DNA of 64,000 nucleotides from Sporomusa malonica (lineage in GTDB: Bacteria > Bacillota > Negativicutes > Sporomusales > Sporomusaceae), in assembly GCF_041428715.1 (NCBI RefSeq), contig NZ_CP155572.1. One strand, given 5' to 3'. The notes under the pieces are model-generated. The model did no database searches, was not told the origin of the DNA, and saw nothing but the letters and a program-made list of their open reading frames with translations. Below are positions 33,198 to 41,860 of the stretch, one piece after another. Each line of letters starts with the position of its first letter. Within the stretch, counting starts at the first letter, position 1. The position numbers were made by a program, and so were the translations under genes.

Positions 33198-34835
33198 CTA
33201 GCATACGTATTGAATGGCCAGCTTATCAGCAATGGCTTTATCTGTAGTAACCAGAGCGTCAGAACGTCCAACAGGCAATGAGCTGTTGCCGACAGGCGCC
33301 ATAAGTTTTTTGAGTTCACTGTCTAATGCCAGCATATAATCTACAATGTTTTGTGCTGCTTTATCAATATCCAGACGCTTAACCAGACGAGGATTCTGGG
33401 TACAGATTCCTGCCGGGCAATTACCGGTGTTACATGCATTACAGCGTCCATGCTCGTTACCTACGCAGCCACACAGTTGGATGAGCATTTTTCCAAGGAA
33501 AACACCGTTGGCGCCGAGACAGATTAATTTGAACGCATCGGCAGCTGCATTACCGGTCAGACCAACACCACCACCTGCCCAAAGCGGGATTTGACCTTGG
33601 CGTCCTTGCTTAACAGCAGCCAGATAGCACTCGCGGGTTTTAGATACTACCGGGTGGCCGGTATGGTCAAGTGACACTTCATTGGCTGCGCCGGTGCCGC
33701 CTTGAATCCCGTCAAGGAAAAAGCCACCGCAGATTTTGTATGGGTCTCGGAGGAGGTTGTTATAGACCGCGATCGAGGTGGCCGAAGCCGCACACTTAAT
33801 GGCAACAGGCACGCGGAATTTAAAGGCAGCGTTCATTGACATGAACATTTTCTGTACAGACTCTTCGATTGAGTACAGCCCCTGATGGTTCGGGGGAGAT
33901 AGCAGGTCGGCTTTGGGTACACCCCGGATGGCCTGAACAGGTTTAGATACTTTGGCTGCCGGCAACAGTCCTCCGTCACCAGGCTTAGCACCTTGACCGA
34001 TTTTGATAAGAATACCGGCCGGGTCAGACTTCATGTATGGCATAGCCTGAACAATACGATTCCAGCCAAAATGCCCTGAGGCTATCTGCAAAATCATATA
34101 TTTTAAATAATCGGACTGCAGCAGCTTTTTGGGCATACCACCCTCGCCAGAGCACATCCTTACTGGCATCTTATGTTTTTCATTAAGATACGCAGTAGCT
34201 AAGGCCACAGCTTCCCAGGCGCGGGTGGAGAGTGCACCGATCGACATATCACTAAAGATAACCGGATAAATCCAGTTAACTGGCGGTGTATGAGCATTCA
34301 ATTTAAGCTCGTTCCCGTCAGAGGTAAGCGGCAGCTCATGTGGCAGCAGGACACGCCCAAACGGGGCTAAGATATCAAAGGTGTGGCGTTCTGAGTCTAA
34401 CGCCGGGTCAGTCATCTGCGAGATACGCCCAACGACAATTTTATCCAGGGTTCGTTCGCTGCCGATGAGGTTATTACGGCCACCGCGTTTTACCGTAGCG
34501 CCGCCACTCCTATTTAAATAGTTTACCCGCGAATCAATATTGCGCACTGGCTTAATGGCATTATTAGGGCAGACCTTTTCACACATGCCACAGCCTACAC
34601 AGGCGTTTGCCACTGACGCTTTTTGTTTAATCACAGGTGTGGCCAAATGGCGCTGACTAGGCTCAGGCTGGTGTCCTGTTGATACAGTCACCGACCGCCT
34701 TTCCATCGCCGGTTCAATGGCATCGAAGGTACACGCGGCTACACAGCTGCCGCACATAGTACAGCGCTCGCTTGTATACTGTATTTTCCACGGCAGGTCA
34801 TTGACACTGACGTCTTGTACTCTTACTGTTTCCAT
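33198..34835 (-). CDS. Glutamate synthase FMN domain subunit (split GltB) with N-terminal ferredoxin
   Basis: 545 aa. Residues 1-115 hold two [4Fe-4S] motifs (CTMCGSCVAACTFDAIEP, CVGCGMCEKVCPNNAIKP). The remainder is the GltB central FMN-binding barrel: FSDMSIGALSTRAWEAVA, CSGEGGMPKKL, KIGQGAKPGDGGLLPAAKV, RGVPKADLLSPPNHQGLYSIE, FLDGIQGGTGAANEVSLDHTGHPV and the Cys cluster CGCVGNEHGRCNACNTGNCPAGI. It converts 2-oxoglutarate plus ammonia to glutamate in the complex. Its start overlaps the amidotransferase gene by 13 nt. Confidence 0.92.
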   Translation of the reverse strand: METVRVQDVSVNDLPWKIQYTSERCTMCGSCVAACTFDAIEPAMERRSVTVSTGHQPEPSQRHLATPVIKQKASVANACVGCGMCEKVCPNNAIKPVRNIDSRVNYLNRSGGATVKRGGRNNLIGSERTLDKIVVGRISQMTDPALDSERHTFDILAPFGRVLLPHELPLTSDGNELKLNAHTPPVNWIYPVIFSDMSIGALSTRAWEAVALATAYLNEKHKMPVRMCSGEGGMPKKLLQSDYLKYMILQIASGHFGWNRIVQAMPYMKSDPAGILIKIGQGAKPGDGGLLPAAKVSKPVQAIRGVPKADLLSPPNHQGLYSIEESVQKMFMSMNAAFKFRVPVAIKCAASATSIAVYNNLLRDPYKICGGFFLDGIQGGTGAANEVSLDHTGHPVVSKTRECYLAAVKQGRQGQIPLWAGGGVGLTGNAAADAFKLICLGANGVFLGKMLIQLCGCVGNEHGRCNACNTGNCPAGICTQNPRLVKRLDIDKAAQNIVDYMLALDSELKKLMAPVGNSSLPVGRSDALVTTDKAIADKLAIQYVC

Positions 34836-35929
34836 CGTTCTACCTCCAGTTCCGGGGTAATGACCACAACTTCCCGTTCGTTGGGATATATATCAAGTTC
34901 CTGATTGCGATTAGGCATAATCTGGTTAAGACCGCAGACCTCTGACGATATGGCAATAGTTGTACCGTCGGTACCTACGACAACAGGCCGCAGCTTCTTC
35001 GAATCACAGCAGGTCATCATCCGGCCGTCAGGCAGCATGGCAATAATCGTATTCGGCCCGTTTATCTCAAGATGGCCGAGCGACTGGCGAATAGCTGTCA
35101 GTTCTCGATGGTCTGCCCTTTTAGAAATTTCATCAAACGCCAACGGCGTAATGACATGCTTGTAATATTTTATCGGCCATTTGAGCACGTTAAGAACATA
35201 GTGCAAAGTATAAAGGAAGTTTTGTGAGTCTGATTCAAAACCAATATAGCCACGATGCAGCGATTTTTGGTATTCCTTGTTTTTGGTATAGAAGGTATTC
35301 TCACCATTCGCACACAGGGTATAACCCTGGAGAAAGAATGGATGAGCCGCATAGCGAACGATTTCGTAGTTAGTATTCTGCCGGCACTGAACGACAACAT
35401 TTTTAGCCATCAGTTCGCCGGTATTGTCCCATAGTTTAAAGTAAACAGCAATATCGCGAGGATCACCAATTTCTTTCAGTGTCAACACATCTGGCCAGAA
35501 AGAATAGACATACCCCTGGTCCTCATTCTCTAACAGCACCCGCAGGGCTAACCGTGTGTCTAATAGTAATTGTTCTTTAGCATCCTGGGTAGCAGTACGG
35601 TAGTACTCAGGATAATCATATGCGCGGAAGATATAGTAGGGCATGGCCTTAATATCCAATCCTGGCTGGCGGACACCCCTGGGAATCCATTCATGCACTG
35701 GGGTGAAGTTATTGGTCTCCATAAAATGTTCGACCATGGCTGCACCCTTTTGCGTACAGGCCATCGACAATAGCGGTTTATCCTTATATTTGGCAAAAAC
35801 CCCATCAAGGTCTTGCATGGTCATTGCGAAACCCGAGTTGTCATGTCCCTCCTGCTGGGGCAGCATCAAATGAAGCGCCAGCGACGGATGAAATGCGACT
35901 TTGCTTTTTATAGCTCCTATTCTACACAT
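34823..35929 (-). CDS. Glutamine amidotransferase subunit of split glutamate synthase
   Basis: 368 aa class-II (Ntn) amidotransferase. The chain starts Met-Cys (MCRIGAIKSK), so Cys2 becomes the catalytic N-terminal nucleophile after Met removal. Further family features: QQEGHDNSGFAMTMQDLDG, ENEDQGYVYSFWPDV, GYIGFESDSQNFLY and NGPNTIIAMLPDGRMMTCCDSKKLRPVV. It frees ammonia from glutamine for the FMN subunit downstream. It is the first gene of the operon behind the ykkC-class riboswitch. Bacterial GltB normally carries this as one domain of a 1500-residue chain; the split form is the archaeal-like type. Confidence 0.9.
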   Translation of the reverse strand: MCRIGAIKSKVAFHPSLALHLMLPQQEGHDNSGFAMTMQDLDGVFAKYKDKPLLSMACTQKGAAMVEHFMETNNFTPVHEWIPRGVRQPGLDIKAMPYYIFRAYDYPEYYRTATQDAKEQLLLDTRLALRVLLENEDQGYVYSFWPDVLTLKEIGDPRDIAVYFKLWDNTGELMAKNVVVQCRQNTNYEIVRYAAHPFFLQGYTLCANGENTFYTKNKEYQKSLHRGYIGFESDSQNFLYTLHYVLNVLKWPIKYYKHVITPLAFDEISKRADHRELTAIRQSLGHLEINGPNTIIAMLPDGRMMTCCDSKKLRPVVVGTDGTTIAISSEVCGLNQIMPNRNQELDIYPNEREVVVITPELEVERWKQ

Positions 35930-35962
35930 ACTACTCTCCCACCCTCTTCTACAAATTCAAAC

Positions 35963-36108
35963 AAAAAAAGACCTGGCGAAGATACCCTGTCTCTGGGACC
36001 TCCCGCCGGGTCTTTTATACCCACGGTGTAGTGCTGTGCCACGCTGCACCTGTGCCGCTTGGTCCAGACCGCTGTAACAGCGCGGAACCCTAGGCACACT
36101 CCCTCAAA
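35963..36108 (-). promoter_or_regulatory. ykkC-class riboswitch, probably ppGpp-sensing subtype, with terminator
   Basis: Minus-strand landmarks of the ykkC family are present in order: CCTAGGGTTCCG (36082-36093), CGGTCTGGACC, a GGCAC...GTGGC segment, and ACACCGTGGGTATAAAAG followed by CCCGGCGGGAG. Part of this end re-pairs with a downstream arm (AAAGACC.../...GGTCTTT, 35969-35978 with 36004-36016) to form a terminator with seven T residues. The ykkC class includes sensors for guanidine, ppGpp and PRPP. The glutamate synthase target fits the ppGpp subtype, which is known to control amino-acid biosynthesis genes. The subtype is inference; the class is well supported. Confidence 0.85.
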
Positions 36109-36160
36109 ACATATGTACATCTCAAAAATACCGCGATGTACATTGTTTGTTTTGAGTTTA

Positions 36161-36189
36161 ATTATAGAAACGAATTGTTATACTGTCAA
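36161..36189 (-). promoter_or_regulatory. Promoter of the glutamate synthase operon
   Basis: Perfect TTGACA (36184-36189), 17-nt spacer and perfect TATAAT (36161-36166), about 55 nt before the riboswitch core. Confidence 0.92.
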
Positions 36190-36209
36190 TATGCATCTTT
36201 AAAGTAAGT

Positions 36210-38090
36210 TTATTCTGACAAATCTAGTACTTTTCTGGTCGGACGGCGTACATCACCATCTCTCACTGTATATTTATGCATGTCAAGATACTCCATGAGC
36301 GGCAGGGCAATTTTGCGCGAAGTGTTCAGTATGTCTCGCAGTTCTGCCACTGTTAGTGTCTCATTTTCCTTAAAATATCGGTGAATAAGCTGTACAATGT
36401 ACTGAATTGTTTTGCTGTATACAAAAATATCACTGACCTTTACCAGCACTCCAGCCCGCACAAGTGCGTCATGTGTGACCTTGGCTTTGTCTGGTGGAAG
36501 ATTTAATTTTTGCGATAATAGCGTCAGATCAACACTTGCTAATCCAACATCCTCCAGCGCGATGGAGGCTTTATCGACAATATCCTGTTTCCAGCCGCCA
36601 TGCTTGTCAGCATGGCTTTTTAACGCAAGTTCGCCACCATTAGTAATCAGCACGCCACCAGCCAGCCACTCAGCAAGGATGATCTCAAAACTTTTTTCGT
36701 CAAGCGCCAATTTTTGCCTGGCTATTTCTTTGGATAAACCGCTTCGCTCAGGCTGTGCTTTGTGATAATCCTTCAGCATACCTTTAATGGTCAGGGTAAG
36801 TTTTTCAAACATTACTGTTGCTAGATACACCCCGTCCAAACACTGCAATTTTTTGTCTGTAGTCAGCTTATTGACCATCCTATCAACAGTTTTTTCTGGA
36901 AGATATCCACTTTGCTGCCTGATTTCTTCCCTTGTCAGGAGTTTACGACTCTCAGCCACGCGGTGATAAAGGGCGGCTGATTGATCTGACTTGGTAAACG
37001 CTTCAGCAAGCCCCTTCCGGTCGCTTGTTAGCCGCCTGGTGGCACGTCCAGGGGCTATTAGCGTGATGCCTCCTAAGAGGTGCTGCGGCGAATAGAGCCT
37101 AATAATGCCCCTGTCACCGGCACCTGCTGCCAACGGTTGTTCCAGGATAAGCCGCATCGTTTGATGTGAAGCCTCTTTAAAGGCATACATCCTGCCGAGA
37201 AACTCACCGGTGCCCAGATGCAGCCGGACGCGTACGCCACTGTCTATTTCCTGCTGCCAATCAGCTACCACATCCCAGATCTGGCTGACCTCTCCACGGC
37301 AAACCGCACTAAGCGCCATACCACGGGAGATTTCCTCCATTTCAAGTCCTGCCAGATTGATAGCTGCCCGCTGACCGGCAATTACCTCATTTACCTTATC
37401 GCCATGCCACTCTAGACCACGAACGCGGACAATCGTGCCTGCAGGCTGCAGCCTGCAGGTATCGCCAACCTTAATCTGTCCGCTTAACACTGAACCGGTA
37501 ACTACAATACCATAGCCTTTGATGGTAAATACTCTGTCAATCCAAAGCCTGAAGGGTGCATTACTGTCTCTGACAGGCAGTGTATCGGCCAATTCTTTCA
37601 TTGTTTTTCTAAGTTCTTCTATGCCTGCCCCTGTTTGCGCTGATACCCGGCAAAACGGCGCATCTTTTAAGAACGTATGGCTGACAAACTCTCTTATTTC
37701 ACCTTCCACAAGCTCCAGCCACTCGTCATCTGCTTTGTCAATTTTATTAATAATAACTAACCCATGCTTAATTCCGTACAATTCAAGCATGGCCAAATGT
37801 TCTCTGGTCTGGGGCATAACCCCCTCATCAGCCGCTATCACCAGCATAGCCAAGTCAATACCACCGGTTCCAGCCAGCATATTCTTTAAAAAACGTTCAT
37901 GTCCTGGTACATCAACAATCCCAGCAACAAGCTGTTCCCCTAGCGGCAGAGAGGCGAATCCTAAGTCTATCGATATTCCGCGCAGCTTCTCCTCTTTTAG
38001 CCGGTCCGTATCTGTCCCTGTCAACGCCTTGATAATGGCCGACTTGCCATGATCAACATGGCCTGCTGTCCCAATTATAATATATTTCAT
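36210..38090 (-). CDS. selB: Selenocysteine-specific elongation factor SelB
   Basis: 626 aa. GTPase domain: GTAGHVDHGKSAIIKALTG, DIDLGFASLPL-type switch I (GISIDLGFA), DVPGHERFLKNML and NKID. Beta-barrel domains II/III follow, and the C-terminal winged-helix repeats (about 400-626; VADIFVYSKTIQYIVQLIHRYFKENETLTVAELRDILNTSRKIALPLMEYLD) bind the SECIS hairpin. It delivers Sec-tRNA to UGA codons such as the one in selD here. ATG 38090 is behind GGAGG. selA lies 62 nt upstream in the same direction. Confidence 0.96.
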   Translation of the reverse strand: MKYIIIGTAGHVDHGKSAIIKALTGTDTDRLKEEKLRGISIDLGFASLPLGEQLVAGIVDVPGHERFLKNMLAGTGGIDLAMLVIAADEGVMPQTREHLAMLELYGIKHGLVIINKIDKADDEWLELVEGEIREFVSHTFLKDAPFCRVSAQTGAGIEELRKTMKELADTLPVRDSNAPFRLWIDRVFTIKGYGIVVTGSVLSGQIKVGDTCRLQPAGTIVRVRGLEWHGDKVNEVIAGQRAAINLAGLEMEEISRGMALSAVCRGEVSQIWDVVADWQQEIDSGVRVRLHLGTGEFLGRMYAFKEASHQTMRLILEQPLAAGAGDRGIIRLYSPQHLLGGITLIAPGRATRRLTSDRKGLAEAFTKSDQSAALYHRVAESRKLLTREEIRQQSGYLPEKTVDRMVNKLTTDKKLQCLDGVYLATVMFEKLTLTIKGMLKDYHKAQPERSGLSKEIARQKLALDEKSFEIILAEWLAGGVLITNGGELALKSHADKHGGWKQDIVDKASIALEDVGLASVDLTLLSQKLNLPPDKAKVTHDALVRAGVLVKVSDIFVYSKTIQYIVQLIHRYFKENETLTVAELRDILNTSRKIALPLMEYLDMHKYTVRDGDVRRPTRKVLDLSE

Positions 38091-38151
38091 TAATCAGAGC
38101 CTCCGTATATCTGAGCAGCGGCTTTAAGCCAACATCCCTGCTTCGTTCTGG

Positions 38152-39537
38152 TTAAGAGATCGCACAAAGAACTGCAGCGATTTCCGATAAATCCGCCTCG
38201 ACTAAACAGCGCACATCGAAGATCACCCGATCGTCTTGTATGCGGGCAACAATCGGAACCAGCTGTTGCCTGAGACAGCTTTCTAACTTACTGGCACTCA
38301 TACCAGCAAGACTAACTGCCACACCGTAGCCTGGCAACACAGCAGCAGGCAATGCTCCCCCTCCTGCCGGGGAGTTTAGTGCCACAATCTCGGCTGCTAG
38401 ACCCGCACGACCATATTGAGTTATTAACTCCAAAAGCAGGTTAGCCTGTTTTTTTAGCTCCGCTTCAGTCCTATTTAGCATTGCTAGTACCGGAATATTG
38501 CTGCAGGGATCGCCCAATATATACTCTAGCAGGGTTCCCTCAAGGGCAGCTAATGACAGTTTGTCGATCCGAATTGCTCTGAGCAGCGGGTGCTTTTTCA
38601 TCATAGCAACGAACTTAGCTTTACCGGCAATAATGCCAGCTTGTCCAGCTCCTAGAAGCTTGTCGCCACTAAAGGTAATAATATCAAAGCCCAAGGCAAG
38701 CCGTTCTGTAACTGCTGGCTCTGTTTGACCGCCTACAGTCAGCGGCATAAGCGTACCACTTCCTAAGTCTTCAATAACCGGTAGATTGTGCTTATGGGCT
38801 AATGCTGCAAGCTCTGCTCCGTCCGGCTGTGATGTAAACCCGATAAGGCAATAGTTGCTGGTATGAACTTTTAAAATAGCAGCAGTGTTTGGGGTAATGG
38901 CCTGTTCATAGTCATACAGATGTGTCTTATTGGTTGTCCCAACCTCGACAAGGGTAGCACCACTTTGCTTGAGCACATCAGGGATGCGGAAAGACCCGCC
39001 GATTTCTACAAGTTCGCCGCGACTAACAATGACCTCTCGACCCTTAGCTAAGGCTGATAATACTAACAACACTGCTGCCGCGTTATTGTTAACAACAAGT
39101 ACATCTTCGGCTCCTGTCAGTTGGCGTAATGACTCAGATACATGGGCATACCGGCTGCCACGTGCTCCTAAATCCACATTGTATTCAAGTGTACTGTACC
39201 CTTCCATAATATCGGCTACACTAGCTCTTGCCCTGCTGCCCAGCGGTGCCCGCCCTAAATTGGTATGCAGCACGACACCGGTAGCATTGATCAATCGCCG
39301 TAAACTTAAGCGTGTCTGCTTATCAAGTAGATATTTGGCACTTGCAACAAGAGCCTCAGGGCTGACCTCTGCATCATCCCCTTGCATTAGTACCGCCCGT
39401 GCATTATCAGTCACTTTGCGCAAGCACGCAATAACCAAGTCTCGAGGATAGCTATTTAGCTCAGGCTCAGCAGCTACAACAGTCAGCAGCCTGTCAATAG
39501 CAGGTATTAACCGCAGCTTGTTATTATCGGCACCCAT
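38152..39537 (-). CDS. selA: L-seryl-tRNA(Sec) selenium transferase SelA
   Basis: 461 aa PLP enzyme that converts Ser-tRNA(Sec) to Sec-tRNA(Sec). Characteristic segments: LINATGVVLHTNLGRAPL, YSTLEYNVDLGARGSRY, VNNNAAAVLLVLSALAKGREVIVSRGELVEIGGSFRIPDV, and SGDKLLGAGQAGII with the PLP lysine. Full length. It precedes selB; the tRNA(Sec) gene is not in the window. A TATAAT-like box lies at 39568-39573 upstream. Confidence 0.96.
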   Translation of the reverse strand: MGADNNKLRLIPAIDRLLTVVAAEPELNSYPRDLVIACLRKVTDNARAVLMQGDDAEVSPEALVASAKYLLDKQTRLSLRRLINATGVVLHTNLGRAPLGSRARASVADIMEGYSTLEYNVDLGARGSRYAHVSESLRQLTGAEDVLVVNNNAAAVLLVLSALAKGREVIVSRGELVEIGGSFRIPDVLKQSGATLVEVGTTNKTHLYDYEQAITPNTAAILKVHTSNYCLIGFTSQPDGAELAALAHKHNLPVIEDLGSGTLMPLTVGGQTEPAVTERLALGFDIITFSGDKLLGAGQAGIIAGKAKFVAMMKKHPLLRAIRIDKLSLAALEGTLLEYILGDPCSNIPVLAMLNRTEAELKKQANLLLELITQYGRAGLAAEIVALNSPAGGGALPAAVLPGYGVAVSLAGMSASKLESCLRQQLVPIVARIQDDRVIFDVRCLVEADLSEIAAVLCAIS

Positions 39538-39632
39538 CTATCATTTTGCCTCCCTATCTTAGCCTCTATTATATCTATTGTTAAATATTTCATATATTAT
39601 TCCTGTTACCTGATGAAATTTCCTCCCTTTAT

Positions 39633-39662
39633 GCATAGATTGCTCTGGATTTACACATAATG
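39633..39662 (+). promoter_or_regulatory. Possible forespore (sigma-G/sigma-F-type) promoter of yyaC
   Basis: GCATA (39633-39637), 18 nt, CATAATG (39656-39662), about 30 nt before the start codon of yyaC. This resembles forespore sigma-G promoters (GNATR, 17-18 nt, CATWHTA) with one mismatch. There is no better vegetative promoter in this gap. Confidence 0.5.
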
Positions 39663-39692
39663 GTATTAAAAATATCTCACAGGAGTTTTGGT

Positions 39693-40319
39693 ATGTTAAA
39701 TAATATCCTTAATTTTCCAGGGTTGAGTAGGTTGTCCCCAGTTAAATCACCACCCGCCCCCGAACCGGCGCGTGAGTCTAAGTTTAATATTAATCAACCT
39801 GGCGCTGTGTACGATTTGGCAATGTCAGTTCGTAATCTGGTTCAAGGTGCCAAGTCAGACGGTCACGAACTTGTGGTGTTATGCATCGGTACTGATCGCT
39901 CTACCGGTGATTCTCTGGGCCCGCTGACAGGAAGTAAGCTCAAAACACTTAATCTGTTTCCACATATTTACGGCACCCTTGACGACCCAGTGCATGCTAC
40001 CAACCTTGAAACCATGCTCAAATCAATTAATACGACGTTCGGTCACCCTTTCGTCATTGCCGTCGATGCCTGCTTGGGCAAACTTGAAAACGTTGGCTGT
40101 GTTACCTTAGGTCATGGGTCAGTCAAGCCTGGCGCTGCGGTTAACAAAGACCTGCCGCCTGTTGGCAATGCCTATATCACCGGCATTGTCAATGTCGGTG
40201 GATTTATGGAGCATCTGGTGTTGCAGAGTACCCGCCTCAACCTTGTAATGAAAATGGCTGACATCATTGCCCATGGTTTATCTTTTGGTCTAGGACGGCC
40301 TCAAAGTCATTCAAAATAG
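39693..40319 (+). CDS. yyaC: YyaC family spore protease-like protein
   Basis: 208 aa. LVVLCIGTDRSTGDSLGPLTGSKL and HPFVIAVDACLGKLENVG are the YyaC signature, a family related to the germination protease Gpr and found only in spore formers; VKPGAAVNKDLPPVGNAYITGIVNVGGFMEHLVLQ continues the conserved core. Its exact role is not established. The start is ATG 39693 with AGGAG 7 nt upstream; an earlier ATG at 39660 would overlap the promoter. It is one of the few plus-strand genes, alone between selA and bactofilin. Confidence 0.93.
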   Translation: MLNNILNFPGLSRLSPVKSPPAPEPARESKFNINQPGAVYDLAMSVRNLVQGAKSDGHELVVLCIGTDRSTGDSLGPLTGSKLKTLNLFPHIYGTLDDPVHATNLETMLKSINTTFGHPFVIAVDACLGKLENVGCVTLGHGSVKPGAAVNKDLPPVGNAYITGIVNVGGFMEHLVLQSTRLNLVMKMADIIAHGLSFGLGRPQSHSK

Positions 40320-40331
40320 CCCCTTGTAAGT

Positions 40332-40422
40332 ATAAAGAAAACACGGCTTGCGCCGAGCCTTACGAAAGCGGAAGCCGATGTTGCCCTTATCCAGGAGGAA
40401 AGTTAACCTTTCTAACAGTATA
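40332..40422 (+). repeat. Dispersed intergenic palindromic repeat, copy 2
   Basis: Nearly identical to copy 1 at 4416 over AACACGGCTTGCGCCGAGCC and GCGGAAGCCGATGTTGCCC, ending in AGGAAAGTTAACCTTTCTAAC. It lies between the convergent yyaC and bactofilin genes, next to the bactofilin terminator. Confidence 0.85.
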
Positions 40423-40424
40423 AA

Positions 40425-40456
40425 AAACCCAGGATACTATAAAGCATCCTGGGTTT
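40425..40456 (-). terminator. Terminator of the bactofilin gene
   Basis: AAACCCAGGAT (40425-40435) pairs with ATCCTGGGTTT (40446-40456), with T/A runs on both sides, so it may serve both convergent genes. Confidence 0.9.
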
Positions 40457-40465
40457 ATTTTTTCC

Positions 40466-40846
40466 CTATTCGTTGCCCTCATTATCAGATACTTCTTTAA
40501 GCATCTGGCAGGCGCCGCGGAATACCGCGCCCTCATTGATTGTCAGCGTACCTACTTTGATATCGCCATAAACTTTTGCAGTAGGCAAAAGCTCCAATTT
40601 ATCCGAAACATCGATGTTGCCTTTTATCATCCCGGCAACAACTGCATTACGGGCTTTCACTTGAGCCTGCAGCTGACCGCCTTCACCTATGACAACATCT
40701 CCAGCAGTAGCAATTTCACCTTCATGCTGGCCATCAATGCGGATAGTCCCCTGTGAAGTAATGTTACCCTTGAACGAGGTATCTGCGCCAATAATAGTGC
40801 CTACTTGGTCACCTGTGCTGATTGCTTGTTTTTTACTGCCCCACAT
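40466..40846 (-). CDS. Bactofilin (polymer-forming cytoskeletal protein)
   Basis: 126 aa. The right-handed beta-helix repeats are visible: IIGADTSFKGNITSQGTIRIDGQHEGEIATAGDVVIGEGGQLQAQVKARNAVVAGMIKGNI. It self-assembles into filaments without nucleotide and often helps position peptidoglycan hydrolases. The M23 peptidase gene is 15 nt upstream, the common bactofilin-peptidase pairing. Confidence 0.94.
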   Translation of the reverse strand: MWGSKKQAISTGDQVGTIIGADTSFKGNITSQGTIRIDGQHEGEIATAGDVVIGEGGQLQAQVKARNAVVAGMIKGNIDVSDKLELLPTAKVYGDIKVGTLTINEGAVFRGACQMLKEVSDNEGNE

Positions 40847-40861
40847 CTTATCGATTACCTC

Positions 40862-41788
40862 CTACAGAAAACTTGATGGATTGACGGCAGTGCCGTTGAC
40901 GCGGATTTCATAGTGGCAATGCGACCCGGTGCTTATGCCGGTATTCCCCATATAGGCTATGGTTTCACCTTTTTTAACCTTTTGACCTGGGGTAACAAAG
41001 AGCTGCGAATTATGCCCATAGATTGTAACAATCCCATTACCATGGTCAATCTCTACCATTTTTCCGTAACCACCATACCAGCTGCTGCTAGTAACAACAC
41101 CATCAGCAGTAGCGACAATCGGAGTGCCCGTATCATTGGCAATATCTATACCAGGGTGCCAGTCGCTACCCCAGCCCCACGGCGAACTGCGCCAACCAAA
41201 GCGCGAAGTTACATCACCGCTTGTCGGCCAAATAGACGGAGTAGCTGCTAACCGCTCATTCTTTTCTGTCAGTGCATTTTTCAGGTTTGTAAGACTCTGT
41301 TCTCTTTCTTTAACAGCTGCCCCTAGCTCTTTGGTCAGATTGGTCAATTGATCAATATTAGGCTTACTTTTAGGGCCGCCTTGACCGCTATGGTTTCCCA
41401 CCCTAGCTGGGGCCGAACGGGAAGTTGCTGTTGACTCCTCACCATTGACCAAACGGTGAAGATCGGCATCAAGTTGATTTAGGCGATTCATGTCTTCCTG
41501 CAGCTGTGCCGTAGTTTTAGCCAGTTCTTCCAGTTGTGAATATTGTTTGCTGTTTACTTCTCTCAGCTGAGCCAGCTCATGCTTTTCCTGTGTGGCTACA
41601 TTGGCCTGGTAACGATAGCTTAGCATTGTGCCGGAGAGTATTGTAAGACAAACAACCAGCGCTGCGGCCGTGTATTTGACTGTTTTAATAGGTATACGAA
41701 CACTAAATACAGATTTAGCGTGATGTGGCACAATCATCAATGTATATTCGCGTCTGTCAGGCTTTGGCGTTTTTTGGTTCAAAAACAT
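40862..41788 (-). CDS. M23 family metallopeptidase (LytM-type) membrane protein
   Basis: About 308 aa: a cytoplasmic start (PKPDRREYTLMIVPHHAK), one membrane helix (AALVVCLTILSGTMLSY), a coiled-coil (EKHELAQLREVNSKQYSQLEELAKTTAQLQEDMNRL), and a C-terminal peptidase with zinc residues in HPGIDIA and HCHYEIR plus SRFGWRSSPWGWG. It should cut peptide cross-links in the wall, and the bactofilin downstream is a probable localisation partner. The start is uncertain among GTG 41791, ATG 41788 and TTG 41782; the ribosome site AAGAAGG lies just before them. Confidence 0.93.
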   Translation of the reverse strand: MFLNQKTPKPDRREYTLMIVPHHAKSVFSVRIPIKTVKYTAAALVVCLTILSGTMLSYRYQANVATQEKHELAQLREVNSKQYSQLEELAKTTAQLQEDMNRLNQLDADLHRLVNGEESTATSRSAPARVGNHSGQGGPKSKPNIDQLTNLTKELGAAVKEREQSLTNLKNALTEKNERLAATPSIWPTSGDVTSRFGWRSSPWGWGSDWHPGIDIANDTGTPIVATADGVVTSSSWYGGYGKMVEIDHGNGIVTIYGHNSQLFVTPGQKVKKGETIAYMGNTGISTGSHCHYEIRVNGTAVNPSSFL

Positions 41789-41860
41789 CACCTTCTTGAG
41801 TAGAATTTTTTCGCCCTAACTTTGATGATATTCGCCAAAAACTATAAAAATCCTGCTAGT

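Noticed and set aside
35963..36108. Possible tRNA(Sec) or other tRNA in the structured region upstream of the glutamate synthase genes
   Set aside because: No acceptor stem or T-loop; the conserved blocks match the ykkC riboswitch class instead.
38091..38151. selC (tRNA-Sec) between selA and selB
   Set aside because: Only 61 nt of ordinary spacer are present, too short for a tRNA-Sec gene.
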